This document shows, in pieces, positions 1 through 11,130 of a DNA stretch of 32,051 nucleotides. Position 1 is the stretch's first letter. Each line of letters opens with the position of its first letter. The position numbers were made by a program, and so were the translations under genes. This DNA comes from Schoenoplectus triqueter (Eukaryota; Streptophyta; Magnoliopsida; Poales; Cyperaceae): positions 1 through 32,051 of the forward strand of contig CAXKVV010001842.1 in the NCBI GenBank assembly GCA_964058805.1. Direction: 5' to 3'. A model generated the notes under the pieces. The model made no database searches. It worked only from the letters and a program-made list of their open reading frames with translations, and was not told the origin of the DNA.

Positions 1-1
1 C

Positions 2-160
2 AACATGCAATGCAATAATAGATTTTTTTAATTAGCTCACTATTATTCTTTATAATATACAACATGCAATGCAATAATAGATTTTTTTAATTAGCTCACT
101 ATTATTCTTTATAATATACAACATGCAATGCAATAATAGATTTTTTTAATTAGCTCACTA
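2..160. repeat. 59-bp tandem repeat, about 2.7 copies
   Basis: Units begin at about 2, 61 and 120 with the same words (aacatgcaatgcaataatag, then a T7 run and ttagctcacta). The third unit stops after ttagctcacta. The copies are essentially identical, which suggests recent slippage or unequal exchange. The array is cut by the left window edge, so the full copy number is unknown. Confidence 0.93.
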
Positions 161-384
161 AAATGGTCATAATAATAATTCTAAATTGCTTAATTTCATT
201 TATGTATGATTGTGCCAATATATGATAAAGATCTTTGATCTTGAGATGCATGGAATGAAAAGAAAGTTTGTGTCTAACCGTCTTTGACTTTTGATATTAT
301 ATCAATTTAGAATTTACATATTCTTTCTTCTTTTACCATGGAGATAAACTGATTGCAATTTTGTTTCGAAACATAACTTAATTG

Positions 385-612
385 CAATTGGATGGAATAA
401 AATCAAAATGTTTTCAAATTTGAAATTTTCTTACTAAAAGAAATGGCAAGTCAAGGTTTGCTGTCACTGCAAAAGTAATAGAGATGCACTTCTTCAATCT
501 CAATTGGATTGAATAAGATCAAAGTGTTTTCAAATTTGAAAATTTCTTACTAAAACAAAAGGCAAGTCAAGGTTTGCTGTCACTGCAGAAGTGATAGAGA
601 AACGTAACTCTT
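385..612. repeat. 116-bp direct tandem duplication, diverged
   Basis: Copy 1 starts at 385 and copy 2 at 501, both with caattggat. They share blocks such as gttttcaaatttgaaa and ggcaagtcaaggtttgctgt, with scattered substitutions. This duplication is older than the 200-bp one that follows. No coding sense is seen in it. Confidence 0.85.
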
Positions 613-686
613 CAAATAGAGGATTTCAGATGCCTCCATTTTTCCTGCCTCGACTGTGGCCATTCGTCAAAAATCGATCCAATGAC

Positions 687-1086
687 CTGGATCTAAATTT
701 TTCATTCCTCCTTTCCTTCCTCTCCTTTTTCATCTGTTTCTGCAACAAATTCCAAATCAATAGGAACACTCGCAACTGTGGTGAAGGCCAGATCTTCATT
801 TATCTCTATTACTTTTCTCTTCACTGAAACTCAAAAGAGACATGCAAAACCTAGTAGCACTCCTTTAATCTCTGACTTCCTCTGATCTGGATCTAAATTT
901 TTCATTCCTCCTTTCCTTCCTCTCCTTTTTCATCTGTTTCTGCAACAAATTCCAAATCAATAGGAACACTCGCAACTGTGGTGAAGGCCAGATCTTCATT
1001 TATCTCTATTACTTTTCTCTTCACTGTAACTCAAAAGAGAAATGCAAAACCTAGTAGCACTCCTTTAATCTCTGACTTCCTCTGAT
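687..1086. repeat. 200-bp tandem duplication, nearly identical
   Basis: Copy 1 covers about 687-886 and copy 2 about 887-1086, with a period of exactly 200 bp. The only differences noticed are single bases near 827/1027 and 841/1041. Both copies are rich in pyrimidines (tcctttccttcctctcc). The near identity implies a very recent event. Open frames inside it look accidental. Confidence 0.93.
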
Positions 1087-2239
1087 CAGATCTGATGCTC
1101 TCTCTCCTCCTCTCTTTATTCCTTTTCTAGAATCTGTAATTCGGTCTAGTTTATTCTGAAAACAGAGAGAACGGTCAAAACGTAGGATAATAATCCAACA
1201 TTCCAATAATATACACACCTTGAACTAATTGGAGCTGTGTTGTCCTAAATTGCATAACTCTGTGACTGCAATCAATATAACATCAAATGTCGGGTTAGCA
1301 TCAATCAACCTCTCTATCCAAGTTGTTAGGAGATGAGACAATGTTTAAAAGCAAAAGAAAAAAAAAAGGCAAGAAAACCCCTCAATTTTGAGATTGAAAA
1401 GAGCATTCATGGGGCCAAGAGTAAGAAATGGAAAAGTGGGGTTCACAGTAAAGAGATGCACACGGAGTAGAGCAGATGCTAGTCTAAGAAAAGATGACAT
1501 TGATTTTAGAAGTGTTTCTCCCACCAAAGTGGCGAATGAAAAGATATGTTCTGATCAATGGCCCAGATATGAAGGTGCAATGGAGGCAGATAAAATTGAG
1601 GCATTTGAATCTTCCTCCGAATATTATATTATGAAAATAAGTGAGTAGAATAGTAATAGAGTTCCATCATGGTGCTTGGTGAAATATGAATTTGCTGCTA
1701 CTTCAACTGCTTGACTTTTTTTAACTGGTATATTCAGTCAAAATTACTGGCGTCTTTACCTCACAATGCACCATAGCACAACTATAGTAAGAAATTTGTT
1801 TTAAATTAACTAGTTTATTGAATGATTGATCCAGAGTATGTGTTGTTCTTCATCATATAAAAAAATAGTTCTAAAAGCACTAGCAAATGCAAGTGAGAAT
1901 GGTATTTCACCCAATGATCATGGTCACTTGCCTGTGGTATTGAAAAACTTCTGATTTGAGAGGGATGGCAGCAGGGTTTGACTTATTGATATAGGATATA
2001 CCATGCAGGACGTGGATATGGTTTCTACCAGTTGCAATCTATAAATCGTATTTTGCTCATCTCATTGTAGAAATACCCTATAGCTTTAACTTATCACTCT
2101 AAACGCTGTTCAGCATGATTGAGCAGAATCTATAAGTTCAATGGTTTAATGGGAAGTTAAACTAGATCAGGGACCAAATTGATACTAGTTCAATAAATGG
2201 ACCAATATAAGAGTTGACTTTTCAATGTTACTCCAGTAA
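1087..2239. other. Non-coding stretch with one unassigned coding-like segment
   Basis: Mostly AT-rich DNA without recognisable genes. The exception is about 1358-1648 on the plus strand, an open frame with codon-like composition that ends in TAG. Its visible protein is rich in Lys, Arg, Ser and Glu (for example KRCTRSRADASLRKDD and ESSSEYYIMKISE) and has no conventional start near its beginning; the first ATG in frame is at 1409. I do not recognise the family. It could be the last exon of a gene, a gene fragment or a chance frame. No BAR-domain exon of the downstream SH3P-like gene could be found here. Confidence 0.5.
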
Positions 2240-2484
2240 GTCCTATCCATAGTAACAAGATTCGTGAATAATTCATTTTTTACTCTTAGCCAGATGTTTC
2301 ATGAATAATACACCAATTTAATATGTAATGTATTTTATTCATCAATAAAATGTTTTATTCATGAAAATTTTAACATTTTAATTTATATTATATGAAACAA
2401 ACTATTTCTGAATTATACCCGAATCGTGAAATTTTGACCTCGCCAACGTTTCCTGAATCGTCCATTTGTTACTATGGTCCTATC
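2240..2484. mobile_element. 229-bp MITE with perfect 8-bp target duplication
   Basis: The element spans 2248-2476. It starts with catagtaacaa and ends with its exact reverse complement ttgttactatg, an 11-bp terminal inverted repeat. It is flanked by the direct repeat gtcctatc at 2240-2247 and 2477-2484. An 8-bp duplication is typical of hAT elements, although these termini are not a hAT consensus I know. The interior is AT-rich and non-coding. It lies upstream of the first visible SH3P-like exon, so it is intronic if the missing 5' exons lie further left. Confidence 0.88.
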
Positions 2485-2767
2485 TATAGCAGTATCGGTT
2501 ATCACCAAAACTACATGTCTTCAACTCTGCCTCTTCCGGATAAATAACACTTGAATTTTTTTGTGATTCATTTCACTTGAGTTCCCCAATGTATAGCACA
2601 ACCCCCAGCCATGCCCTTTGTTTTTTGATCCCATGAACCATCTTATTTGTCATTTTCCTTGTATCGTGTTTACAAGTCAAACTAATTTAATGTTGTAAGG
2701 CGTAGAAGGAAGCAAATTGATAGTAATGTTGTTATTAACTAGCTATTTTGTTTTGTTATATTTTAAG

Positions 2768-3534
2768 GTTGAATCTGAGCGAGCCTATCATCAGAGAGTT
2801 TTGCAAATCCTTGATCAACTTGAAGGAGAGGTACTTTGTATTCTCCCTTTTACCAACATTTTACATAATTTTGGTCCGTATATATATATTCATTTTGTAT
2901 TGCTTATGATGCAGATGGTATCAGAACGTCAAAGGATAGAAGCATCTCCGAATCTGGCAAAGGAAACTGTAATGCAGTCACCACCTTCATATGAAGAAGT
3001 TAATGGCATGTTTGCATCTCCAAGAGTTGATGAATTGAATGAATCTATCAACTACTTCTTAGCAGAGGTAAATTATTGTCATCCATTATATTATACTTCG
3101 TACTGTGATATTGAATTTTACATTGATATATATGTAGGCAATCCAGTCATATAGAGCTGAGAGTGAGGTTGAGCTTGCTTTGTCAAGTGGTGATATTATT
3201 GTTGTTCGCAAGGTATTGACTTTTTTTGTCTTTATTTTTCCAACAGTATTTAATTTTCTATGTCATATTTGAGTTTAGTAACATTTAAAATATAATAACA
3301 TGATGAACACAAAATGGTTTGCTGCTAACTGAACTGGAGGTCATTTGCAACATACAAGGTTTATTGTTTTGTTATTGGAAGTTTGAAATATCCATTGCAA
3401 TTGCTTGTGTTATGTAGTTGTCAAACAATGGCTGGGCTGAAGGAGAGTGCAAAGGAAAAGCCGGTTGGTTCCCATATGCATATATTGAGAGACTGGACCG
3501 TGTGCTTGCAAGCAAAGTTGCACACATTTTCTGA
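2768..3534 (+). CDS. SH3P2: SH3 domain-containing protein (SH3P2-like), last four exons
   Basis: Four exons join in frame: 2768-2830, 2915-3067, 3138-3212 and 3418-3534, stopping at TGA 3532-3534. All internal borders are GT-AG, and the four give 135 residues. The first exon (VESERAYHQRVLQILDQLEG) matches the end of the BAR region of plant SH3P proteins. The second is a Pro/Ser linker with PPSYEE. The last two make the SH3 domain, with VELALSSGDIIVVRK, then GWAEGECKGKAGWFPYAYIE, which holds the conserved Trp and Pro of the ligand groove. Arabidopsis SH3P2 is about 370 residues and acts at membranes in clathrin trafficking, autophagosome formation and cell plate growth. About 230 N-terminal residues are missing here. 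No stop or frameshift breaks the visible exons, so the 5' part probably lies left of the window beyond a long intron; a 5'-truncated copy is the alternative. SH3P3 is a possible alternative name. Confidence 0.88.
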
Positions 3535-4435
3535 TAGTTATACATGTTCTCCTTTCCTCTGGGGGCTTGTAGTGTGTTTAAATTATTTTTATACAAGTGG
3601 AGGATGTAGCATTGTTGTAGTATGGAGACCTCTCCGGTTTATATTGTCTTTGCTCCTTCCCATTGTTGATCTCCTTCTGGTGAATATGGTCTTTCCTCAT
3701 GTGTACAGTGTAGTATTATACAATGTGATTTTGATGCGTAATGTTCTCTTGATAAGGCTTTTTTACAAAACAGGGATTTCAGAGAGCGCTAGCAACACTA
3801 GGTGTACTATTACCAAGCATGTATCAGTCTCAGATTCTAAGCTGCTCTGTTATTTTTGTACTCATTTCGCTTCCATGAGCGGGAGACGTCCCACTGCATA
3901 TATCATGAGGTTAAAGATGGTGCTGGTGTTTCAAGGTAGGATAGTGAAAAAGGTGTGAATAGGATGTCATTAAACTATCAAACATACTAACAATTCGTAA
4001 AAAACTTATGGAATGCATCAACTACACTGGAAACGTTCACATTCCATCAAATGGACCTCAATTGGGTTTCTATAGGCCCGAATAGCTGTCTCATACAAAT
4101 TTGTAATAAATATATGACATGACTGAAAAAGTATTATTTTTTGTTAGGGTACGTTGATATAGCGCACTATTTATCATCAACTTTTTTTTTTAATTTTTTG
4201 CATACCTTTTATGTACATATTGTTTCTCAAATTCAAACCCAAAGTGAGAAAATTACGAATTGCAGTGTAAAGAGACTCCAATTATTTATTTATTTTCTTG
4301 CCGACCTCCCACATTTTTTTCGAAAGTTTGACGGCGTTGTCGTTTTTAATATGTGACAATTAATACCTACTTGTTGAAGTACAATTTGAAGAAGGAACAA
4401 GCACATGCGTCCATTGTCCAAATCAAACACATGCG
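3535..4435. other. 3' flank of the SH3P-like gene, no further gene seen
   Basis: The first few hundred bases after the stop are T-rich, as in plant 3' untranslated regions. An aataaa occurs near 4105 but I cannot fix a polyadenylation site. A long open frame that overlaps the last exon (3383-3958) runs in a frame different from the SH3 frame and shows no family resemblance, so I treat it as chance. Confidence 0.45.
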
Positions 4436-4856
4436 TTGAGACTAGTGTCAATGAGTTGGATCGGATCAGGTAATATTATTTTATTATTTTTTCTGATCTG
4501 ATCTGATTAAATTCGGATCAAAAATTTTTAATCCATATCTGATCCGACGGGTTACGGGTTGACCCGACTCGATACGTGTAAAATAATTAAATATTTATTA
4601 ATTATTTTTATATAATTTTAAGCAATAAAATATTGATTGATTTATAATTAATTTTAATTAGTGTATATATAATCTTTAATTAGTACTAAATCACAAAATT
4701 ATTTTAAAAAATATAATTAATCGGGTCGGATCGGGTTGATCCGAACCCGACCCAATTCGGATCAAAAAAATTAAATTCATACCCGACTCATTTATGTTCA
4801 GATCATGTCAAATCGGATTCAGATCGAATTAATAATTCACACCCCTAATTGAGACT
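4436..4856. mobile_element. hAT-type MITE, about 405 bp
   Basis: The element (about 4444-4848) is flanked by the 8-bp direct repeat ttgagact at 4436-4443 and 4849-4856. Its ends are imperfect inverted repeats: agtgtcaat on the left and, reverse-complemented, ttaggggtgtgaat on the right. Subterminal regions are full of gatccga and gggtcgggt words in opposite orientations around an AT-rich middle. The termini and the 8-bp duplication fit the common plant hAT non-autonomous families. No coding capacity. Confidence 0.82.
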
Positions 4857-5278
4857 AATTCAGTTACTCCTTTTGTACGTATTTACATTTCCTTTCCGAA
4901 ATCTGAATACATGAGAAGTCAAAAGGCAACATAATTTTATTCAATTGATGTAAAACTGGAATTAAATATTTGGAAGAGAGCTGGAATTGCCAATAGAAAA
5001 AACCTCCCGTAAATTAAGGGCAAAAGGTTTAGCACTTTTAATGGATCGTTAGGCCCACTTGTGTCTGCTTATCAAAGCCTTCACATGGGATTGAAACTTT
5101 TCAACTGAAAGGGGGCACTAAACTCCACAAATTTGACTTTCTTTAAGATTTTCGCGTAGGTATAATTAGAAGAGCCAACCTACAAGAGATGGGCTTTGCA
5201 GTCGCTTGGGCTTAAAGATATTAATGGAGTAATACGAGTCCAGGTGTCCAACTGCTTTTCTCGACAACAATAAAGCAC

Positions 5279-5493
5279 TAAGCCAAGGAATGGATTAATT
5301 TTCCACTGGCTTGGATCAAAATTTGTCTTAATTTTATTTCAACCATTAGATTAGAATTGAGATTGGAAAAAGTATAAAATAAAAAATGAGTTGCATCGAG
5401 ATTGGTGAAAAAAGATTTATCCAATGGTTAAAACAAGGCTTGGGACAAATTTTAATCCCAAGCCATTGGAAAATTAACCGGTTCGTAAGCCAA
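5279..5493. mobile_element. 199-bp fold-back MITE with 8-bp target duplication
   Basis: The element (5287-5485) is a long hairpin. The left arm ttaattttccactggcttgg pairs with the right arm, whose reverse complement reads ttaattttccaatggcttgg, and pairing continues through caaaatttgtc and aaccattagat. The flanks carry the direct repeat taagccaa at 5279-5286 and 5486-5493. It lies about 100 bp from the tRNA-Pro gene. The superfamily is uncertain; 8 bp suggests hAT. Confidence 0.82.
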
Positions 5494-5577
5494 TGACTAT
5501 CAGAATTAAGGTTTCAAAACAGGTTGTTTGTGAAGGCGACATCTTGAAAATACTCTTACATCCATTAAATGCGAAAC

Positions 5578-5581
5578 AAAA
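5578..5581 (-). terminator. Pol III terminator of the tRNA-Pro gene
   Basis: A run of four A on the plus strand, hence TTTT in the transcript, just past the 3' end of the tRNA. This is the minimal RNA polymerase III stop signal. Confidence 0.7.
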
Positions 5582-5584
5582 CAA

Positions 5585-5656
5585 GGGGTGTTCCGAGAAT
5601 CGAACTCGGGACCTCTCGCACCCGAAGCGAGAATCATACCACTAGACCAAACACCC
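5585..5656 (-). tRNA. tRNA-Pro, anticodon CGG
   Basis: Read on the minus strand, the 72-nt gene begins GGGTGTTTGGTCTAGTGG and ends with GGTTCGAT-like box B (GAGTTCGATTC) and AACACCC. The acceptor stem pairs GGGTGTT with AACACCC over all seven positions. The anticodon stem CTCGC/GCGAG encloses the loop TTCGGGT, so the anticodon is CGG (window 5622-5624), reading CCG codons. The TPsiC stem CCGAG/CTCGG is perfect. The discriminator base is C, and CCA is not encoded, as usual in nuclear genes. There is no intron. The whole resembles known plant nuclear tRNA-Pro genes. A TTTT Pol III stop follows four bases downstream. Confidence 0.97.
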
Positions 5657-8600
5657 AACTTCATAATTTGGATTACCATAAGAATAACATCTTTATGTTA
5701 CTCTCTCTCTTCTATGGGCTGATTTTCTGGATTTGCAGTCATCTCTGCTTACCATTTATGTAGCACAGTGGAAGAATCTTCTTTCTTGCATGTCATACTT
5801 TTTTTGCTTTATTAGTCACAGGTCTTGTCATACGTACGGTACATTCATAGTCGTTCTTTAACAATTAACATATATATTCCCCTAAAAAAACAATTAACAT
5901 ATATATATATATCAGAAAGGACTATTTTTTAATTAAGTAAAAGAAAATTTAGATATTGAATTAATTCTCAATTCAATTCCTACTCCCATCATTCTAACCA
6001 AAAAATAAAATAAAATCAACTTCAGTAATGGAGTTTTCAAGCTGATTTGCATAACTTTGCTTACGTTATTTTCAACAAGATATGTTCTTCTGTGCATTTT
6101 TGTATCTTTCTACCTGAAAGTTTTATTGGTTTGGTGTTTTTCAAATAGATGTATATAACATTCAATATGTTAATGTTAGACCTGTGGTATAGTAGTTTTT
6201 TTTTTATGCTGAAATTTTGAAATGGGTGGTGATACAATGCCCCAACATTACTCCAGCATTTCCCCCACTACCATGACACGTGTAGTCCGTATGTTATAGT
6301 ATTTTACGGGGTTCATTTTTCAATTTTTGATAGGGAAAATGTTGAGGGCAAAGTATATTTTTTCTTTTGATAATTCTGGGCTTAGGGCTAAGCTTAAATC
6401 GTATTTAATGCTCTAAAGACTATGTCAAATTTTAGAAACTTCTCACATCGTCCCAATAAATGGGCTCGGAAATCTTACGGTTCTTACCTAATCAGATTAT
6501 TTTCAGATTGATTATTTGAAAATTAAGGTCAGCATGATCTGATCTACAATTGATGGACTACATCCACACTAATGACTTGTAGGAAGCATTTTAATTTGAT
6601 GTAATTTTATCGGGACTAAGTCAGATATGACGGTTTTAATTGAAAAGGTAAATCATGTCTTTTTCAAGGCGAGAGTAACAACATAGATGAATCCGACAAT
6701 TCAATAACGATCTTTTTTTTTTAAAAAAAAGTGTTCTTTTTATTTTTGCTGTCATATTATTGTCGAAATTTCCAAATCAAAATTAATGTTACTTGTATTT
6801 GTTGTTTATAAATTAAAATTGAATATTTGATCAGCTACAAAATGTTTTGACTGATTTCTATTTTTTGTATGATAAAAAAAGAAGTAAAAAGAAACATAAA
6901 GATGATCTAATTAACTTCGATACATGTTCTATTCAAATAATGACTAATACATCTATAATTTGAACATTGTTATCAGAAATATGAAATTGAACGTCTATTA
7001 AAGATGAATATTTTTTATTGATTAATCATATACTAAAATTGTTGAACATCATGAACATATAACATTCCGGCATTATGCCGGAGTACATGTAGCAATATCT
7101 AGAAAGTGTGGTTGAGAAGTCTTACCTCATGACATGTTGAGTGGAAAATCTCAATTGTTGTGGGGTCTTGAACTCGTCTTATATCATGCCATGGTTAGTC
7201 GAGCAACCGAATAATTTTCAAGAGCTGGTAAACCCACCTAGGCCCATAGAATAGAATTGGGATAGAATTGAATTGACCCCTCAAAACGGCTAGCAAGTAA
7301 TTGACAGAGAGGAGGAGCAGGTGTTGCCATCTGTGGGACTGTGCCAACGCAACCCTACACGAGAAAGCATCGTGCTTTCCTTCATTCATTGCCGTTTGCC
7401 AACCATGTCATGGGTAATGGGTTCCATCAACCTGCTAACCGTGCATTGTACATGCACTGGCCAGCCACTGGTAGACAGTAGACTGCTGAGTTGTTGGGGC
7501 TGACACCATCTGAGATTCCGGGATGGATCAGTCCGTGTCTGGTATGATAATGATGGCATCTGAACATCTCTCTCCTCTCCTCATTTACCTGATTTTAAGC
7601 AGATGCTACCTGGATCATCCGATCAGATGAAGTACACGGTGTGTGATCATCTCATCAAACCATTTTATGGATCTTCAAACTAATGGTAGTACTTGAAAGA
7701 TCATGATCTCGTGATAGGTAGAATGGTCGCTTCAAATTAAAACTTTTCTTTCCTCAAAAAAAAAATGTAATAGCATCTTTTTCTTGAGAAAGATGGTGTA
7801 TTTTCCACCCTAAAAGCTTCCTTTTTTAATTTTCCGTAATATTAATTAACTTCTATTTTTTTAGTATATGGAATTTAAAAATTTTAAATTAAATTAACAA
7901 ATAAGATTAATATTTGATAGCCTACAACATTTCTTTTATCACGGGTGTATTCTTTTAATTGGATATCGGAGAATTATATATATTTCTAAAGTATACTTTT
8001 CATTTAGACGTGTATTTGTTTTTTTTTCTTTTGTCATTTCTTAGCTAAAAATATTAAATATTGTATTATGCATTGCGAAAATAAAATTATTCTTGTTACA
8101 GTTATTAACGTTGTGTATTTTTTTTTATCAAACTACAAGTTGTTTGTAAGAAATCGGTTAATTGGCAAGAAGCCTACAAGTGCATATGCCTTATTCTTGA
8201 AGCAATGATTTGAGTTTATTTTCGTACAAAACAAGAGAAGAAAAGGATCTGAAATAAATAAACTAAAGAGAATTTTTTCTGTCTATCCCGATTTTTAAAT
8301 CAATGAAAACAATATTCTCGATTTAAATCTTTGAAAATTATATGTCTATTTTGTAACTGCATGTGTTCACAATAATATTTAGATGTATGCATTTTATGAT
8401 CAAATATCTTCATTTTTGCTCAAGAACAAAACTAAATGATTTTGAATCATGAGTTCACATAAAACATGTGAAGAAGGAGATTTCTTTTGTTTCTCCGCAT
8501 TTTGGACGCACATATGCTAAAATTCATGTTTCCAATGAATATATGCATTCAGAATTCTTCATTTCCGAATTTAATCATATTGGATGTGCAATAGAATTTT

Positions 8601-8821
8601 GCAAAGATACTAATTTTATCATGAACGCATGTTATTAGAAAATGAGTAGGTCTAATAGCTTAATTGTGGCTAATTTGGATGACCTTTAAAAAAAATTATG
8701 AGTTTAATTTTCTATTAAACACAAAATAAAATTTAACAGTTAGACTCTCATGTGTAAAAAAAATAAAAATAAAATGATCAGCTCATCGTCATAGCATACA
8801 TTCGACACTATTTGATGCGGA
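5657..8821. other. Intergenic AT-rich DNA, no gene recognised
   Basis: Only short chance frames are seen on either strand. A GC-richer patch at about 7190-7560 has no recognisable coding content. A small perfect hairpin, tccggca tta tgccgga, sits near 7066-7083. Simple A, T and AT runs are frequent. Confidence 0.5.
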
Positions 8822-9073
8822 CATATATGTTTTGAAACTGATGAAATATGCATCTCAATATGAATCATAAAAATCGTATTGTACGGTGCTGCACAGCAAG
8901 ACGATAGAAATTTCTTTGATGTGGGATCAAAACACAGAAACCAAATCCATATATGTTTTGAAACTGATGAAATATGCATCTCAATATGAATCATAAAAAT
9001 CGTATTGTACGGTGCTGCACAGCAAGACGATAGAAATTCCTTTGATGTGGGATCAAAACACAGAAACCAAATC
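8822..9073. repeat. 126-bp tandem duplication
   Basis: Two copies, 8822-8947 and 8948-9073, start with catatatgttttgaaactga and end with cagaaaccaaatcc. The one difference noticed is ttt versus ttc within gaaatt(t/c)ctttg. They are essentially identical, so the duplication is recent. Frames with a repeated peptide in this interval come from the duplication and not from a gene. Confidence 0.93.
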
Positions 9074-10406
9074 CAATTTGAGCCATCTGATTTTTATCAT
9101 GCGGCTCTTAGCCAAAGGTCGGCGGAAACCAAATAAAAATATACAGAATTTGATGGGGACACAACACACGATTTCCTATAATTTTGAAGAATATATTTCA
9201 GTATTGCGAGTAATTTTATTGTACTTCTGAATTAATTTTTGGGAGAATTACAGGCTGTACCTGGGTAAGAGTTTTGTCTTTAATAGCACCGACTGGTGGA
9301 TAATAATAATACACAAAGGCGGCAAAATATTTATTTTCCAAAAACAGACAATTTTGACAAATTTCAAATCCGCAATTTCAGTTCGAATAAACTTGAATCT
9401 ATGACTTTTTTTTCATAATCTTTCGGATTCCTAAAAAAATTACGCTAATCAGGTAAGACTTTGTAACCAATTGGCATGTAAATATACTAACTAAAAATTG
9501 TAATGCCTATTTCTCCCTTGCCAATCCTCTTGAGAAATTGAATTTTGTTGGATACTACCTGCAATTTTAATTTTTCTAATTTGTAGATAAAATTTTAAGA
9601 ATATTTATTGCGTTATTTATTTTTATATTAAAACTGTCTATTTAATTCATCAGCGGAAAGAAAAAAAAATCTTTCTTTTCCAAATTTAAAAAATAATTAA
9701 TTATACCGATTTTATAGACGTCAATAGTTGTCTCGACACTCATAACATGCATACAAGTAATAGGCTAAAAAGCGACAACATTTTTCTGTGCATTAATTGC
9801 ATAATGAAATTATAAGTAACTATAGACATTACATATACACAATGATATGATGATAGATATGTTTTAATATATTAATTACACAACTATATCTTTGTACATT
9901 GTACTAATTTATTACAGAAGTTAACGTACACAACTACACATAGTAGTGCATAATTTTTTTTTAACCGCCGGCTTTGTTTGACCTGGCTGCAATTGGCTTT
10001 AATTAATAGATTGATGATGTGGCAACATTTAAAACTTAAAAGGCTACAGGATCAAACAATCAAACGCTCTCAAGGAGCATCAATTAGTGAATCCTATATT
10101 ATAGCACTAATTCTAGAGTGTCAGTGCATACCGTACGGATCGGGTTGGAGCATTTTCATAATCACATCCGTTTAATTTTAGTTTTATTCATACTCTATTC
10201 TCATCCGTTAGTTTTTGGTTTATTTATACCTTACATTTATCTGCTGTAGTTAATGAGTAACAAATGAATTATGTTTTATTAATAAACAATTTGACAACAA
10301 ATTTAAAAACAAATTAATATAAATTAACTTTAGACACTACATATACATAATATAATGAAATATAAAATTATAATTATCCGTTTCATTATTTATAGAAGAA
10401 TATAGA
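9074..10406. other. Intergenic AT-rich DNA
   Basis: No coding region is recognised. The phrases tagacattacatatacacaat near 9823 and tagacactacatatacataat near 10331 are similar and in direct order. They may be fragments of one dispersed repeat. Confidence 0.4.
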
Positions 10407-10823
10407 TTAAAATTTGGGTTCGGCTATGGTACTACGTGTAGTTAATGATCGAATTTGCTATGAGCTAAAAAATATAGATAAATCATCTATAAATTTTGAT
10501 TTATTGATGTCAATAATTTTTTTATATAAAAATATGGTGGGATATAAAAAAAATCGAATTTTCAAATTTTTTAAGTATTTTTTTAGATTTTTTAAGATGA
10601 TTCAATAATAATAATAATATAATATATTTTTTCTAGATCATTTTTAAAAATTCAAAATTAATACTTAAAATCGAAAAAAAATTTATATCCCATCATATTT
10701 TGATATAAATAATTTATTGAGACCTATAAATTAAGATTTGAAAATAATTTAACTATATTTTTTAGTCCGTAGCAAATTTGATCATTAACTACGCGTATCA
10801 CCATAGCCTAACTCTTAAAATTT
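10407..10823. mobile_element. Mutator-type MITE, 399 bp, with 9-bp target duplication
   Basis: The element spans 10416-10814 and folds back along most of its length. The left end gggttcggctatggt pairs with the right end, whose reverse complement is gagttaggctatggt, and both continue into cgtagttaatgatc. The flanks carry the identical 9-bp direct repeat ttaaaattt at 10407-10415 and 10815-10823, the size made by Mutator-like transposases. Its interior is AT-rich and without genes. Its outer 25 bp resemble the ends of the element that begins at 29445. Confidence 0.88.
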
Positions 10824-11130
10824 TATATAAGTCAATATCGTCATAAGTTGCAATCAAATTTACTGTACAAAATGTTATATATAAATTAATTTCATGATAA
10901 TAATAATAATTAAAATAATAATAATATATGATAATGATAATTATATATATTTATTCTATGAAATATGTGGGCGAAATATTTTTCTTACCCACAACCACTA
11001 AACCAATGAAAATCTTATTTATATACATTTTATCGAGTACAATACATATAGGATAAATGAGAGAAATGTTTCACTAATGGTCTTTTATCCACCAATTCAA
11101 AAGGATAATCCTGATCGACCTTCCTGGTAA

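Noticed and set aside
3383..3958. 191-residue plus-strand frame overlapping the last SH3P-like exon
   Set aside because: It reads the SH3 exon out of frame and then continues through the 3' flank. The true frame ends at 3534.
8740..8994. Minus-strand frame with an internally repeated peptide
   Set aside because: The repeat is the 126-bp DNA duplication read through; no protein family is recognised.
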